64,000 nucleotides of DNA from Geosiphon pyriformis (lineage: Eukaryota; Glomeromycota; Glomeromycetes; Archaeosporales; Geosiphonaceae), in contig JAAOMT010000697.1 in assembly GCA_016748015.1 (NCBI GenBank), positions 1,243,281-1,307,280 of the forward strand, given 5' to 3'. Of the stretch, positions 35,631-47,249 are shown in pieces. A program made the translations under genes and the position numbers. Within the stretch, counting starts at the first letter, position 1. The number at the start of each line of letters is the position of its first letter. The notes beneath the pieces were generated by a model. The model made no database searches, was not told where the DNA came from, and saw only the letters and a list, made by a program, of their open reading frames with translations.

Positions 35631-36189
35631 GCTTTTTTTTAAATTCAATTATCTAGCTGTTTTATATTATGCAATTAAAAAGACTTTGAATTAATATATA
35701 ATTATAATGGCTGAATATTTATAGACTTTTGATAACTACCTAATATAAAATAATGATGTTAAATATTTTATATAAAATTTCAAATAAAATTCTTGCAAAT
35801 GTATTTAAATCATGCCAATAATTTGTGAATACTATCAATAGAGTGTAATCTGACAAGAATTTGAACAAATATATCATTAAGATATAAGATTTTCGAAATC
35901 TTATAATAATCAATAAAAAACTTACTAATTAGTATTATTATCAGCATTTATTCAATTTATGTTAAGAATTTTTTATAAATTGCAGCTACTTAATTAATTA
36001 GCAAAGCAATTAATGGTCTAAATTGGTTATTAAAATAAATTAATAATTAATTAAAAAAACTAATATATATCTTAACTCATATATATCAAACAATGTTTTA
36101 GTTTTTATTATAATTGCACTTTTAACAATGGTGAGTCCAACACTTTTTTACAACCTAGTAATTTATACCAAAAAAAAAAGACTATCACT

Positions 36190-36545
36190 TGGTATTTGTA
36201 GTAAATTTTTAAGAACAGTTCTTATAAAAGCATTGTATATTTGGTTTTTTAATTGATCAAAAATCATGCAAAATTTTAAAGTTAGTAAAACATAAATTGT
36301 AATTGATGAGAAAATAATAAACAAAATTATTAGAATTACTTTTCAAGTATCAATTATAAGTAATTAAGAAAAAGATTTATATGGTCAATTCTCAAGAGCA
36401 ATTTTTATAAAAGTATTTTATATTTGGTTTTCTAATCAATTAAAAATCAAACAAGATTTTCAAATTAGTGAGGCTTCAATTATAATTAATAAGAATTGAA
36501 AAACAAAATTATTAGGATCACTTTCTAAGCACTGGTCATAAATAA
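36190..36545 (+). repeat. Two-copy tandem duplication, about 183-base period
   Basis: TATTTGGTTTT at 36,238 recurs at 36,421 with the same surroundings (CTTATAAAAG before, AATTGATCAAAAATCA after, AATAAACAAAATTATTAGAAT and TTTTCAAGTATCA... later). The second copy runs into the first unit of the satellite array, whose CTTTCTAAGCACTGGTCATA is the equivalent of CTTTTCAAGTATCAATTATA in the first copy. Confidence 0.65.
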
Positions 36546-38420
36546 TAAACAAAATACAGAAATCCATATGGATACAGAATAGTATTGAGTTATTTTAGTA
36601 TTGAGCATGCCAATATAGAAATACAGCAAGCACTAAAACGTTCTATAAAATACTAATAAGTCTTTTTTCAAGCATTAACCATAAGTATCTATAGAATAAA
36701 AACTTATATAAAAGTAGAATAACATTAAGTTATTCTAGTAAAAAGTGTCTTAATATAAAATACAACAAATATTATTAGGTGTTAAAAAGTCTCTTTTCAA
36801 GCATTAATCATAGATATCTATAGAATAAAAACTTGTATAAAAGTAGGATAACATCAAATTATTTTGGTAAAAAGTATGCTAACATAGAATACAACAAGTG
36901 CTAAAATGTTCTATTAGATGCTAAAAAGTTTTTTTTTAAGCATTGGTTATAAATATTTATAGAATAGAGACTTGTATGAGAGTAGAATAATATTAAGTTA
37001 TTCTAGTAAAAAGCATTTTAGCATAAAATACAGTAAGTAATATCAAGTGTTAAGAAGTCTTTTTTTAAGCATTGACTATAGGTATTTATAAAATAGAGAC
37101 TTATATAAAAGTAAAATAATATCAAGTTATTCTAGTAAAAAATGTCCTAATATAGAATACAGCAAACACTAAAATGTCCTATTAGATACTAAAAAGTTTT
37201 TTCTAAGCATTGGCTATAAATATCTATAGAATAAAAATTTATATAGAGGTAAAATAACATGAAGTTATTCTGGTAAAAAGCACTTTAGCATAAAAAACAG
37301 CAAGTATTCAAACATCTTGTCAAGTGTTAACAAGTTTTTTTTCAAACATTAGTCATAGGTATCTATAAAATAGAAACTTGTATAGGAATAAAATAATATC
37401 AAATATTCTGATAAAGAGTGTTTTAGCATAAAATACAGCAAGTACTATCAGGTGCTAAGAAGTTTCTTTTCAAACATTGATTATAGGTATTCATAAAATA
37501 GAGCCTTATATAGAGATAGGATAATATTGAGTTATTCTGGTAAAGAGTGCACTAACATAAAATACAGTAAGCACTAAAATGTCTTATCAGATATTAAGGA
37601 GTCTTTTTTTAAGCATTAATCATAGATATTTATAGAATGAAAACTTATATAAGGGTAGGATAACATCAAATTATTCTGGTAAAAAGTGCTTTAGCATAGA
37701 ATACAGTAAGCACTAAAATGTTCTGTTAGGTGTTAAGGAGTTTTTTTTCAAGCATTGGCTATAAATATCTATAGAATAAAGACTTATATAAGAGTAAGAT
37801 AATATTGAGTTATTTTGGTAAAAAGTGCTTTAGTATAAAATACAGTAAGTACTATTAGGTATTAAAAATTTTTTTCCAAACATTAGCCATGGATATCCAT
37901 AGAATAAAAACTTATATAAGAATAGAATAATATCAAGTTATTCTAATAAAAAGCATGTTAATATAGAATACAACAAGTACTAAAATGTTCTATTAAATGC
38001 TAAGAAATTTTTTTTCAAGTATTAGTTATAGGTATCTATAGAATAAAAACTTATATAGAGATAAAATAATATTAAATTATTCTGGTAAAGAGTGCTTTAA
38101 CATAAAACAAAGCAAATGTTGAAATGTTTTATTAAGTGTTAACAAATCTATTTTTAAACATTAGTCATAAGTATTTATAAAATAGAAACTTATATGAGAA
38201 TAGAATAACATCAAATTATTTTGATAAAAAGAGCTTTAGCATACAATACAGCAAATACTATCAGGTGCTAAAAAATCTCTTTTCAAGCATTGGCTATAGA
38301 TATTTATAGAATAAAAACTTATATAAAAGTAGAATAATATTAAGTTATTTTGGTAAAAAGCACATTAGTATAGAATATAGCAAGCACTAAAAGTCTTGTC
38401 AGGTGCTAAGAAGTTTTTCT
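36527..38420 (+). repeat. Satellite array, 14 units of two length classes (128-129 and 138-139 bases)
   Basis: The anchor AAGCATTGGCTATA (and variants) starts at 36,527, 36,670, 36,799, 36,938, 37,067, 37,205, 37,344, 37,472, 37,611, 37,750, 37,878, 38,017, 38,156 and 38,285. Spacings after the first are 129, 139, 129, 138, 139, 128, 139, 139, 128, 139, 139 and 129. The ten-base difference is the presence or absence of an AAAATGTTCT-type block after TACAGCAAGCACT. Every unit has GAATAAAAACTTATATA and TTATTCTGGTAAAAAG blocks. Scattered transitions distinguish units. No ORF spans it. Confidence 0.92.
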
Positions 38421-38429
38421 TTAATTTTT

Positions 38430-41400
38430 TAGACCAAAAAGTCTTATTTTCTTTAAAAAATCTGGATAATAAAAAATAATATAAAAAAAATAAAACAACA
38501 ATAGTAAAAATTAATTTATATTAGATATAATATTGTCTAATTACTTAAATATTAAAATCAACTGTAAATAAATATACAAAAACTGTCTAATATAAATAGA
38601 GTTTTTTTCATCTTATATATAAAAATTCTGAATATATACTTACAAAAGCTTAAAGATTTCTTTTAAATAAAAAAATTCAAAGGCTAAGAAGAAAAGTTTA
38701 TTATATAAGATAAATTTTTATTCACAGTTTGATTATAATATGTTAAAAATAAACTATAATTAAAGTGACTTATTTAATAACAATAAAATTGTATCATCTG
38801 CATTATTCTCCTATTTTTACATAATTGTAGTTAAAAAAACATATTAAGTACTGAGATATATCTTTTTAAGTCTTGAGTTTTTTAGCAAAACACATTTTTT
38901 TAAAGACTTTTGCAGTAGTTAGAAAATGTTGTACTCATAATCTACACAATTTTTTATTGTTTATCAAAGACATAGATTAACAAATTTTTGTTATCATAAA
39001 ATTATAGTCAAGATTATCTTAATATTCAATATAACAACAAAAGTATTAGAGAAATTTTTTCTCATAGTTATAAAATTCTATTAATTCCTTATGCATAATT
39101 CTACAAACAAAGCTATTTGAACAGTCTATCTGTATTAAAGTCTAAAAAAAGTTAGCATTTTATTACACAATAATTAGTACTTACTGCCATAAATTATTCT
39201 AACAATTCACATTCTCTGAATTTTAATTAACTTTTTTATTAAATTTACCAACATTTTTAAAAATTTTGAATCCTTTTATTTTAAAAAATTTAGTGTTAAA
39301 AGGATTAATTCATATTTCTGAAATTTTAATCAACATTATACTTATTTAATTTATATTTTTAATGTTTCTTAATATTCAAATATTATAGCAGTCTGATTGT
39401 AATAATTATATATTAAATGCTATATATTTTTACAAAAAACAGTAAAAATATTACAATTTTTTCTATTTGATAAATAAAAAAGTCAAGCTGTTAAAAATTT
39501 TAAGGACATATATTACGTATATTACAAATTTTATATAAACTAAATTACAGTATGATTCTTATTTGTATTTTTATTATTCTCTGTATTAATTTATCTTAAT
39601 ATTTTCTATTTTAATTTTAATGTTAAACTGGCTTAAATATATTATAGCTTTATTAAAAAACTACAAAAAGCTAAATTAAAAAACTTAAATAAATTTTGTA
39701 AATCTGCAAAGCTAAAATAGTTTTTTATATTCATATAAAAAATATACTGTGTTATAAATAAAGCTTAATATAATTATTAATAAGTTTTTTGATAATTATA
39801 ACTAAATATTTTTACTGTTGAATTTATTTTTTTTATTGTTTAAGAAAAAATTCTAAACTTTAAATCTTAAATAATTTATAAAAGTGCTATAAATAAAAAA
39901 GTTTTGTTTTTTATTTAAAAAATATATTTTATTAATTTTTATTGAATTATATTTATTTTTTATATATTTAAAACAATTAATAATCAACTATCTAAATTTT
40001 TTGTCTTGAAAAAAAAAATTATTTTCAAATATAAGAATATAAAAACATAATCTTTATAATTATATTAACTACAAATAAAAAATACTATTTAAAATTTTTT
40101 TATTAAAATAATACTTAGAAAATAAAATATTCAAAAATTATACTTGGATAAAATAAAAAAAAGTTAAAAAAGTATTTTACTTTTAATTTTATGTAAATTA
40201 TTAACTTGTTTTTTTTACCTAAAAAATTTTAAAACTTTAAACTTTTAAAGTCATTTTTAAAAGTGCTTTGCATAAAGAAATATTTTTGTTAATTGTTTAT
40301 TAATTTAATTGATTTTTTTTATATTTAAATATTGATTTTAGATTTTTAATATTTATATTAATAAGTATTCAAACAGTCGAAACTAATTATATTAAAAAAG
40401 TTATTTTTAAAAATAAAAAACAAAGAGTAATATTTAAAATTATATATATACTATAAACAAAACATATCAATTATAATTTTTATTAAATTAATACAGTTTT
40501 TATCAGAATTATATTAATAATTAATTCTATATTTGAAATATAGACATATAGTCATATACTATTTTGATTTTTTTTTTAAAAAAAATTAATATAAACAAAA
40601 CATATTATAAAAGCAAATAGTAGTAATTAATTTCAAATAACTTTTTTTATTAAAGTTTTATTTTGCTTTTTTTCTGCTTATTTTAATTATATTTACTGTT
40701 AAATTCATTTATTTTTTTAAAATAATTTATTAAAAATTTATAATAATAAAATAAAATAAAATAAATATGTTAAAAAAACATGTTTAAATATAATAATTTG
40801 TCACAGAAAAAAGATTTAATTGTCCAATTTTATATAAAAAGTAAAATATAAAAAAAAAGAGTTTAATAATAAATAATAAGTTTAGAATAGTTAATATATA
40901 GGGTTTGTTTTTTGTATATTTTAGAATAATTATATAAAAAAACAGGTTTGTTAAAAGTGTTTTGGTAAATTTTGATTTTAGTAGAAGTATTAATTTTATC
41001 TTTAATATTTTTTGTTATTGTTATCAGCTAAAATTTAAGCCATAATTACTGTTAATAATAATAAAAATTTAACCCAGACTTATAGTTATTACAAACCAGA
41101 CTATTAAACCAAAATTATAATTATCTCTAATCAAAATTTAGACCAAAAGATTGCTTTAATTTTTAATATAACAGATTATTTATTAGAATTCCCAATTATT
41201 TAAATTTTTATTGAAGGGTAAATATTAATTCTGCAATAAATTTTTATTGACAGGCAATGTAAGATTATTATAGAGAAATTAGTTGCTATTTTTATAAAAA
41301 AATGTCTTACTTTAAGCTGCTGTTTCCGAAATTTTAATGGAAAAATTTGATTTCTTTGAAAGATTTGTATAGGTTGAAAGAAGCTTCATAAAAAGTCCAA
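38430..41400. other. AT-rich spacer
   Basis: No supported gene or array; long A/T runs throughout. Confidence 0.5.
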
Positions 41401-41409
41401 ATTTCTTGG

Positions 41410-41660
41410 GTTTTTATTTATGAGAAATATTATACATAAAAATTTTGGAAACTCTTAATCTCTTAATCCATTGAGCAAATCCATTTGAGTCAATGGTTAA
41501 TAACTCATTCAAAAATTCCTCCACCATTTGTAAAAATATCCTCATTCTCATTGCCTGGATTTAATCTATAGTCGAATATGGTTTGAATTGATGAAGATTC
41601 ATTAGTGTTAGTGTCAAATTATCGAGTTAATATTCTAGATCTAAATTATTTTCAGCATTC
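41410..41660 (-). pseudogene. Unidentified coding-like stretch, acidic
   Basis: Minus strand: ATG at 41,660 (MNAENNLDLEY, then a stop), and in another frame TNTNESSSIQTIFDYRLNPG and NENEDIFTNGGGIFE followed by TGA near 41,512. Composition is less AT-rich than the flanks and reads like a disordered acidic protein end. Family unknown. A TATATAAAGG element on the same strand at about 42,033 could be its promoter. Confidence 0.3.
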
Positions 41661-42132
41661 ATAGTATATTAATTGAAATAATATATTTATCTAAAAAAAA
41701 TTCATAAAATGAGAGAAATTTTATTTTTACACAAAAATCAATATAAAATAATGAATTGAAATCTAATTTTAATGAAACTTTCAAGATTCTTTTTTCAAAA
41801 AAATCTTCCAAACAATAATCAAGCTTTAAATTTAATATCTAGAAATTTCATGCAAAGCTTGCAATTAATCCATAATTAAAAAGTAATATATATTAGTTTA
41901 TTATTTCATCCCAATATAAATATTAAAAGAGAATATAATAAGTGTCATCATTACAATCTGATCACGAAATAACGATAACACCCGATACCACTCCTTTATT
42001 ATCTATGGTAAAAAGACAGAATTTTACAACCTTTATATAGTCCTTTAAAACCCAATTTTTAGAGAAGCAATATAAAATCCAGACTTTTAAAGTGCAGAAT
42101 AGTTATATGTTCATTAGCTAAAATATTTTATA

Positions 42133-42797
42133 GCTTAAAGTTATTGGAAAACATTTAAATAAAAGCATACTAAAATTTTCACAAATTAGCATGATCATTT
42201 TATAAAAGGATATTTAATAAAATGGTTTTTTAAAACTTGTCACAGCTTAACACACTAAATTTATTCTTAAAAAACTTTGGTTTATAAAAGTTATTATTAT
42301 TGTTATAAATATTTAAATAAAATAAATATTATTTGCTTGCTAAGTCATATTTGTTTAAACTGATATACTTATCTAATAAAATAAAGAGAGTGTAATGAAT
42401 ATTTCTTTAATTTTAATGAATGTAATTTTTGACGAAAATAAATCTGATAAATTGAAAAAGTAATATATATAATTAAATCTTGAATATAGTTAAAAATTCA
42501 AAAAAGTTTTTTTTGAAAAAAGTATAAATGACCAATTAAATGGTTTCATATATGAGTTTTTTTAGTATTTATTTATTGTAGTTTTACTTAATGTGAAAAT
42601 TCAAATAAATACTTTAAAAACATATTAATAAAAATTTTAAAAATTGTAAACATAAATGTAGTCATAATCCAGTTTAATTACTAATACATAAAACTCCTTT
42701 GGTAAAAAAATGTTAAAATATTAAAAAAAGTTGCAAAATAAGAAATAATTTGGCATTTACTTTACTAGCTTCTGTCTATTTACTTTATAAATTTTTT
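42133..42797 (+). repeat. Direct repeat, upstream copy, flanking the kinase pseudogene
   Basis: This non-coding stretch resembles 45,309-45,906 on the other side of the kinase gene, in the same orientation. Examples: AAAGTTATTGGAAAAC / AAAGTTATTGAAAAAG; TTTGGTTTATAAAAG / TTTGGTTTGCAAAAA; TTCTGTCTATTTACTTTATAAATTT / TTCTGCCTATTTACCTTGCAAATTT. It is the 3' flank of the gene duplicated upstream. Confidence 0.6.
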
Positions 42798-43192
42798 AAA
42801 ATATTTAAGAATTTAAATGTATACTAAATTATCTAGTATAAATTTTATTGGTTTTTTATAATAAAGTTTTATATTCATGGTTAACAAAAATTTTTATCAA
42901 CTATATTAAGATAAAGTATTTTATTAATTAATAATTTCATATTTAAAATAATTAAAGCATAGTTGTTTTATTTCAATGTACATTTTATTAAAATCTAAAT
43001 CAGCTGCAACTATAACCTTTGTAAATTTTAACTAGTATATGTATAATGAAACCTAGCCACTTAAATCAAAATGATTTTCAATATCTATTATAACACTCTC
43101 TGTATAACCCCATCATAACGGCGAAAATTTTTGCTGTTCTAGTTAAATACTATACATTTGATTTAAAAATCCCGCAACTATTTCATCATAAA

Positions 43193-45187
43193 ATGATGTC
43201 TTTAGCTGCCAAGTTACCTTTGCTAAAAACACCAACGTTACCAGTATCAGTGGTCGAATAGTTTGAAACCTTTATTCATAACAAACAAATCAAATATTTT
43301 GAATTCAATAAATTTCATAACAAAAACAGCTTGGTGATGAAGCTTTCAGCACTTTAGAGAAGGCAAATTATACTATAGGTGGTATGGATATAATATTCGC
43401 ATTGAAAAAACTTAAACGAGTCCCAGAAGATGATAAAACAGAAATAGAAGAATTCATAAAAGAGGTCTGAATGAAAATTTTTTACATGATTAGTAAAGTA
43501 AAAATTGCTATATTATTTAGCTAAAAAATTTCTAAAAACTTTTAGCTGAAATTCCTGCAAGATATTGATTTTTTCCCTAAATTCAAAAATTTTATGGTCT
43601 TAACAAAACTATAGAAGGTATTTATTCTCAAGGCTCTATGATAAAATTTATTTTACAAATCCTAATCTTACTTTATGAAAATGCTTTAGATAATAATACA
43701 AAACATATTTTAGTTTTTGAATACGTTAAAGGAGGTTCTTTGTGTGATCATCTATCATTAGAGTTTCAAAATATGAATGGAAAAGAAAAGCTTCTGATGG
43801 CACAGGAATTAGCAAGGGGAATTCAATGTCTTCATAAAAACCAAATGATTCATTAAAATCTTGTAGGTTTTAGACTTTGAGATTTCAAAAGCTATTTAAA
43901 AATTAGACTCTACCACTAAATTGTTTATTTTTAGAATTCATCAAATATTTTAGTGCATAACAAAACGGTAAAAATATCCGAAAAATCTAAGTGAAATGGC
44001 TAGGGTTAGCCAATGAGCTTAAAGGCCAACCTGCTTACATAGACCCTCAATGTTTTAAAGATGAACAATTTATTCGAAATAAGAAATCAGACATTTATGC
44101 TCTGAGCGTCCTCCTATAGGAATTAACAAGTGGTCGCTCACCATTCAAAAATACTAAAAAGTGGACACTTATGTGTAAGTAAATTTTAATTTAGCATATT
44201 TCTTTAAAAGTTTACTTATATGTAAAAACTACCAAATATTATTAGTCCAAATTGCTAATGGTATACGAGAAACTCCTATCGAAAAGACACTAACTGAATA
44301 TATTGCATTGTATAAAAAGTGTTGGAATGAATTACTCAATAAACGGCCTAGCATTAACGAAATGAACGAAAAACTCAAGAGAATTCAATGGAATTCGGAA
44401 CATGCTTTGAGTTCTCAAACGGGCTACGTAGAATTAACACCGCAGTTAACAAGTGAAACCACCTTAGTAAGATCTATGGGTTTGGCTAATACAAGCATCA
44501 TGGCTCTTTTACAAGATATTTTCACTATAATCAACGAAGTCTTAAACATCTATACATATGAAGATATCTCAAAAATAATTCCTCGGGTAGAAAAACACCT
44601 TACAAATACTGGGCAAAGTTCGACAGATCTTTTCGAATCTGCTTGGTTTTTTTTACCAATTTGGAATTGAGATTGATATCAACTTGGAGCAGGCATTTTT
44701 AAAATATCAGAAAAGCGCTTCTCAAAAAAACCCCTTGGGACAATTTTTCCTTGGAAAATGTTATATTAAGGATACTGGCACTGAAAGAAATAATGCAAAA
44801 GCAGTTGAATGGTATACTAAAGCTGCGTAAAATGGACATTTAGATGTGCAAAATATTCTTGGAGTTTGCTATAAAAATGGGAAAGGAGTAACCAAAGACC
44901 TTGCAAAAGTAGTTGAATAGTATAAAAAAGCAGTGGAAAAAAAACATGTAGATGCACAGTTTAACCTTGCTTCTTGCTATGAAAATGGGAAAGATTTTGC
45001 AAGAGCTGTTAAATGGTATAAAAAAACAGCGGAAAAAGAACATTTAAGGGCAGATTTTAGCCTTGTTTCTTGTTATGAAAATGGGAAAAGAGTAACCAAA
45101 GATCTTTCAAAGGCAGATGAATGGCGTACAAAAGCATGGCAACTAAATACAAAAGGAAAGAACGATTTGATGTTTAAACTTTTATAG
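43193..45187 (+). pseudogene. Protein kinase with C-terminal Sel1-like repeats, intron-bearing pseudogene (D)
   Basis: The best-preserved cellular gene relic. ATG 43,193 (MMSLAAKLPL) leads to VVE-stop-FETFIHNKQIKYFEF, then a kinase. The glycine-loop region QLGDEAFSTLEKA lacks its glycines; FALKKLK carries the VAIK lysine; then comes ILVFEYVKGGSLCDHL. The catalytic HRD reads His-stop-Asn (43,851-43,859), and DFG is missing after VKIS. YIDPQCF, SDIYALSVLL-stop-ELTSG and KKCWNELLNKRPS complete the C-lobe. Introns fit GT-AG at 43,465-43,545, 43,863-43,934 and 44,175-44,245. After a 120-residue linker and a frameshift in a T8 run (about 44,652), four Sel1 units follow to TAG 45,185-45,187. Stops sit at Trp or Gln positions. 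The kinase resembles tyrosine-kinase-like families of Glomeromycotina. Confidence 0.85.
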
Positions 45188-45308
45188 ACTCTTAATTTCT
45201 TAGCAAGAACTATTAATCTTCACTATGGAATTATAATCTTGCAATATACTAGTTTGAGAATTGGTCGAAAATAATATTCTTTACTGAGATAATCTTTGCA
45301 TCACAATC

Positions 45309-45906
45309 AGCTTTAAAGTTATTGAAAAAGTTTCAATGGAGAACTTTTCTGAGACTTGCTACAACTTGATTTATTGAATTTTTTTTAAACGACTTTGGTT
45401 TGCAAAAACTGTCATTGTTGTTATCAATTTTTAAAAGTATATGTTTTACATATTAAATTATTTGCCTAGCATAATATATTAATCTAAACGAGAAAAAAGA
45501 ATATTTTCCTTAGTTTTAATGAGTTTTATTTTTAAAAAATTAAATTTTTAGAATGCTGAATTTGATAAACTGTGAAAACTAATAAAAAATAAATCCTTAA
45601 ATATAGTTGAAATTTAAAAATGCTTTCTTAAACATGAAAAAAATATATATTTATTTTGTTAAAACAATAATTTGGAACATAAGAAAATATAAATAAATTA
45701 TTAAATTTCAGTATCTTTTAAATTTATAACCAAGCTCTTTCATTCAATGACAAACAGGTTTACTTTTTCTAAACGGCTATCAACAATTATAGACATAATA
45801 TGGGTATTTAATTTAATAGATAATAAAATGCTATAATAGCAAGCTAGAAAAATAATTTCAGCAACAATATTACTAAATTCTGCCTATTTACCTTGCAAAT
45901 TTTTAG
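45309..45906 (+). repeat. Direct repeat, downstream copy, flanking the kinase pseudogene
   Basis: Partner of 42,133-42,797, offset about 3.1 kb. It begins about 120 bases after the kinase stop codon, so it is the natural 3' flank; the upstream partner would be the 3' flank of a lost tandem copy. Confidence 0.6.
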
Positions 45907-45918
45907 ATTATTATCATC

Positions 45919-45920
<2 letters not shown>

Positions 45921-45954
<34 letters not shown>

Positions 45955-45955
45955 T
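45921..45955 (+). repeat. (ATT)n microsatellite
   Basis: About eleven perfect ATT units. Confidence 0.9.
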
Positions 45956-46380
45956 ATATAAAATATTATTAAGCATTGTTCATATATGTTAAAGCAGTAT
46001 TTTGACATTTCTTATGAGGAAAGGTGATTCTCTTCCAAATGAATGAACATTTTTAAAATGATATTGTTATTTCGATTAAAATTAAATTGGCATGTGGGAT
46101 ATGAAAAAATCAGAATGAAATTTAAGCATTTAAAATTCTGATAATCTATATAGTTATTTTAGAAATCTCAAAATTTAAAGGGCATAAAGAAACCTGTAAT
46201 GAAATAATGACATTAAAAAAATAGGCTAAAACTCTGTAATTTAGAGAATTAAATAAATATTCTCAACACAAAACCGTTCTAATTGGAAGTTTTTTGGTAA
46301 CTCCAAAGAATAAAGTATTGAGAATTTCTCATGTTTTTATCAAGCCTAAAAGAAAGCCAAAGGTCTCGGAATCAGTCAAA

Positions 46381-46722
46381 TTAAAAGCAAAAATTTGAGA
46401 GAAAAAGCATCCTTAAATGCTCTTCTAAATATTTGAAAGCAACGCGTATTTTCTTTGAATATTTAAAAAATAGATGCCTAACATTTATTTTTGTATAGCA
46501 TGAAAAATTTGATTTATAGTCAAAAACTGACTGAACTATAATCAAAAGGCAAGGAATAAGCAAAAAAATAAAAGTTTCCATTTGTGAAAAACAGAAATAA
46601 ATTATTTCCAATAGTCGAACTACCGAGAAAAAAAATTCACTTTTCGCGCAGCCAAATATTTCCTTCGTGAAAAGTCTAATGTTAAGAAAACGATTTAATG
46701 ATAAATCTGAAATAAATTCCAA
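46381..46722 (-). CDS. Hypothetical ORF, possible 3' exon
   Basis: A 113-codon open frame on the minus strand, Phe/Leu-rich with one hydrophobic segment (TFIFLLIPCLLIIVQSVF, about residues 49-66). A good acceptor, TTTATTTCAG, lies at about 46,705, inside the ORF start, so coding could begin at LSLNRFLN after splicing from the ORF at 47.0-47.1 kb. It contains CpG-bearing codons, rare around here. No family recognised; chance ORF is possible. Confidence 0.25.
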   Translation of the reverse strand: MEFISDLSLNRFLNIRLFTKEIFGCAKSEFFFSVVRLLEIIYFCFSQMETFIFLLIPCLLIIVQSVFDYKSNFSCYTKINVRHLFFKYSKKIRVAFKYLEEHLRMLFLSNFCF

Positions 46723-46919
46723 AAAAATTCAAATTAAAGTTAAGCTTAAATCAATTTTTATATTTCCTAAAGAACCTATAATAGCTGTTGTCAGCTTTTG
46801 ATGTACAAAAACGGAAAAAAAATTTTTTCTTCATAAATTGATATTTTTATTAAACTAACTATTTTTTGTTTTTGCTTTACTATCAGAATTTTAAATTAAA
46901 ATTACTTTTTTGTCATATA

Positions 46920-47135
46920 TTAATTTATTGGAAAAATAAGATTATTAGCATTTGCAAAAAAATATCCATTCTCAATCGAAAATAAGTGTGCTATTTTGTG
47001 ATGATTACTTACCTGTGGTTTTTTCTTTCTGCATCCATTTATATCTGTCTCCTTTCCATTGAGAGAGATTTCGGGTGTGCTTATGGCACAAATTATCAAA
47101 TAATTTAGACCCAAGTTCTCTTTCCTATTTAACAT
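46920..47135 (-). CDS. Hypothetical ORF, possible 5' exon
   Basis: A 71-codon open frame (MLNRKENLGLNYL). Within it ACCACAG|GTAAGT at about 47,013 is a textbook donor, which would end the exon after GCRKKKPQ and leave the last part intronic. Paired with the acceptor near 46,705 it would define an intron of about 308 bases. An earlier AG (46,876) is an alternative acceptor. Function unknown. Confidence 0.25.
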   Translation of the reverse strand: MLNRKENLGLNYLIICAISTPEISLNGKETDINGCRKKKPQVSNHHKIAHLFSIENGYFFANANNLIFPIN

Positions 47136-47249
47136 AGCTAATCAAAATACGTATCTTTTTGCAGCTACCAGAAAGAAGAGGTCTTTTGATACGGGTTTTA
47201 TATCCTCAATATATGAAAATCTAAAACAATTTTCTAATCAAGTCAAGTT

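Noticed and set aside
36527-38420. CRISPR-like periodic array
   Set aside because: Units are tandem and similar over their whole length with no unique spacers, and the setting is eukaryotic.
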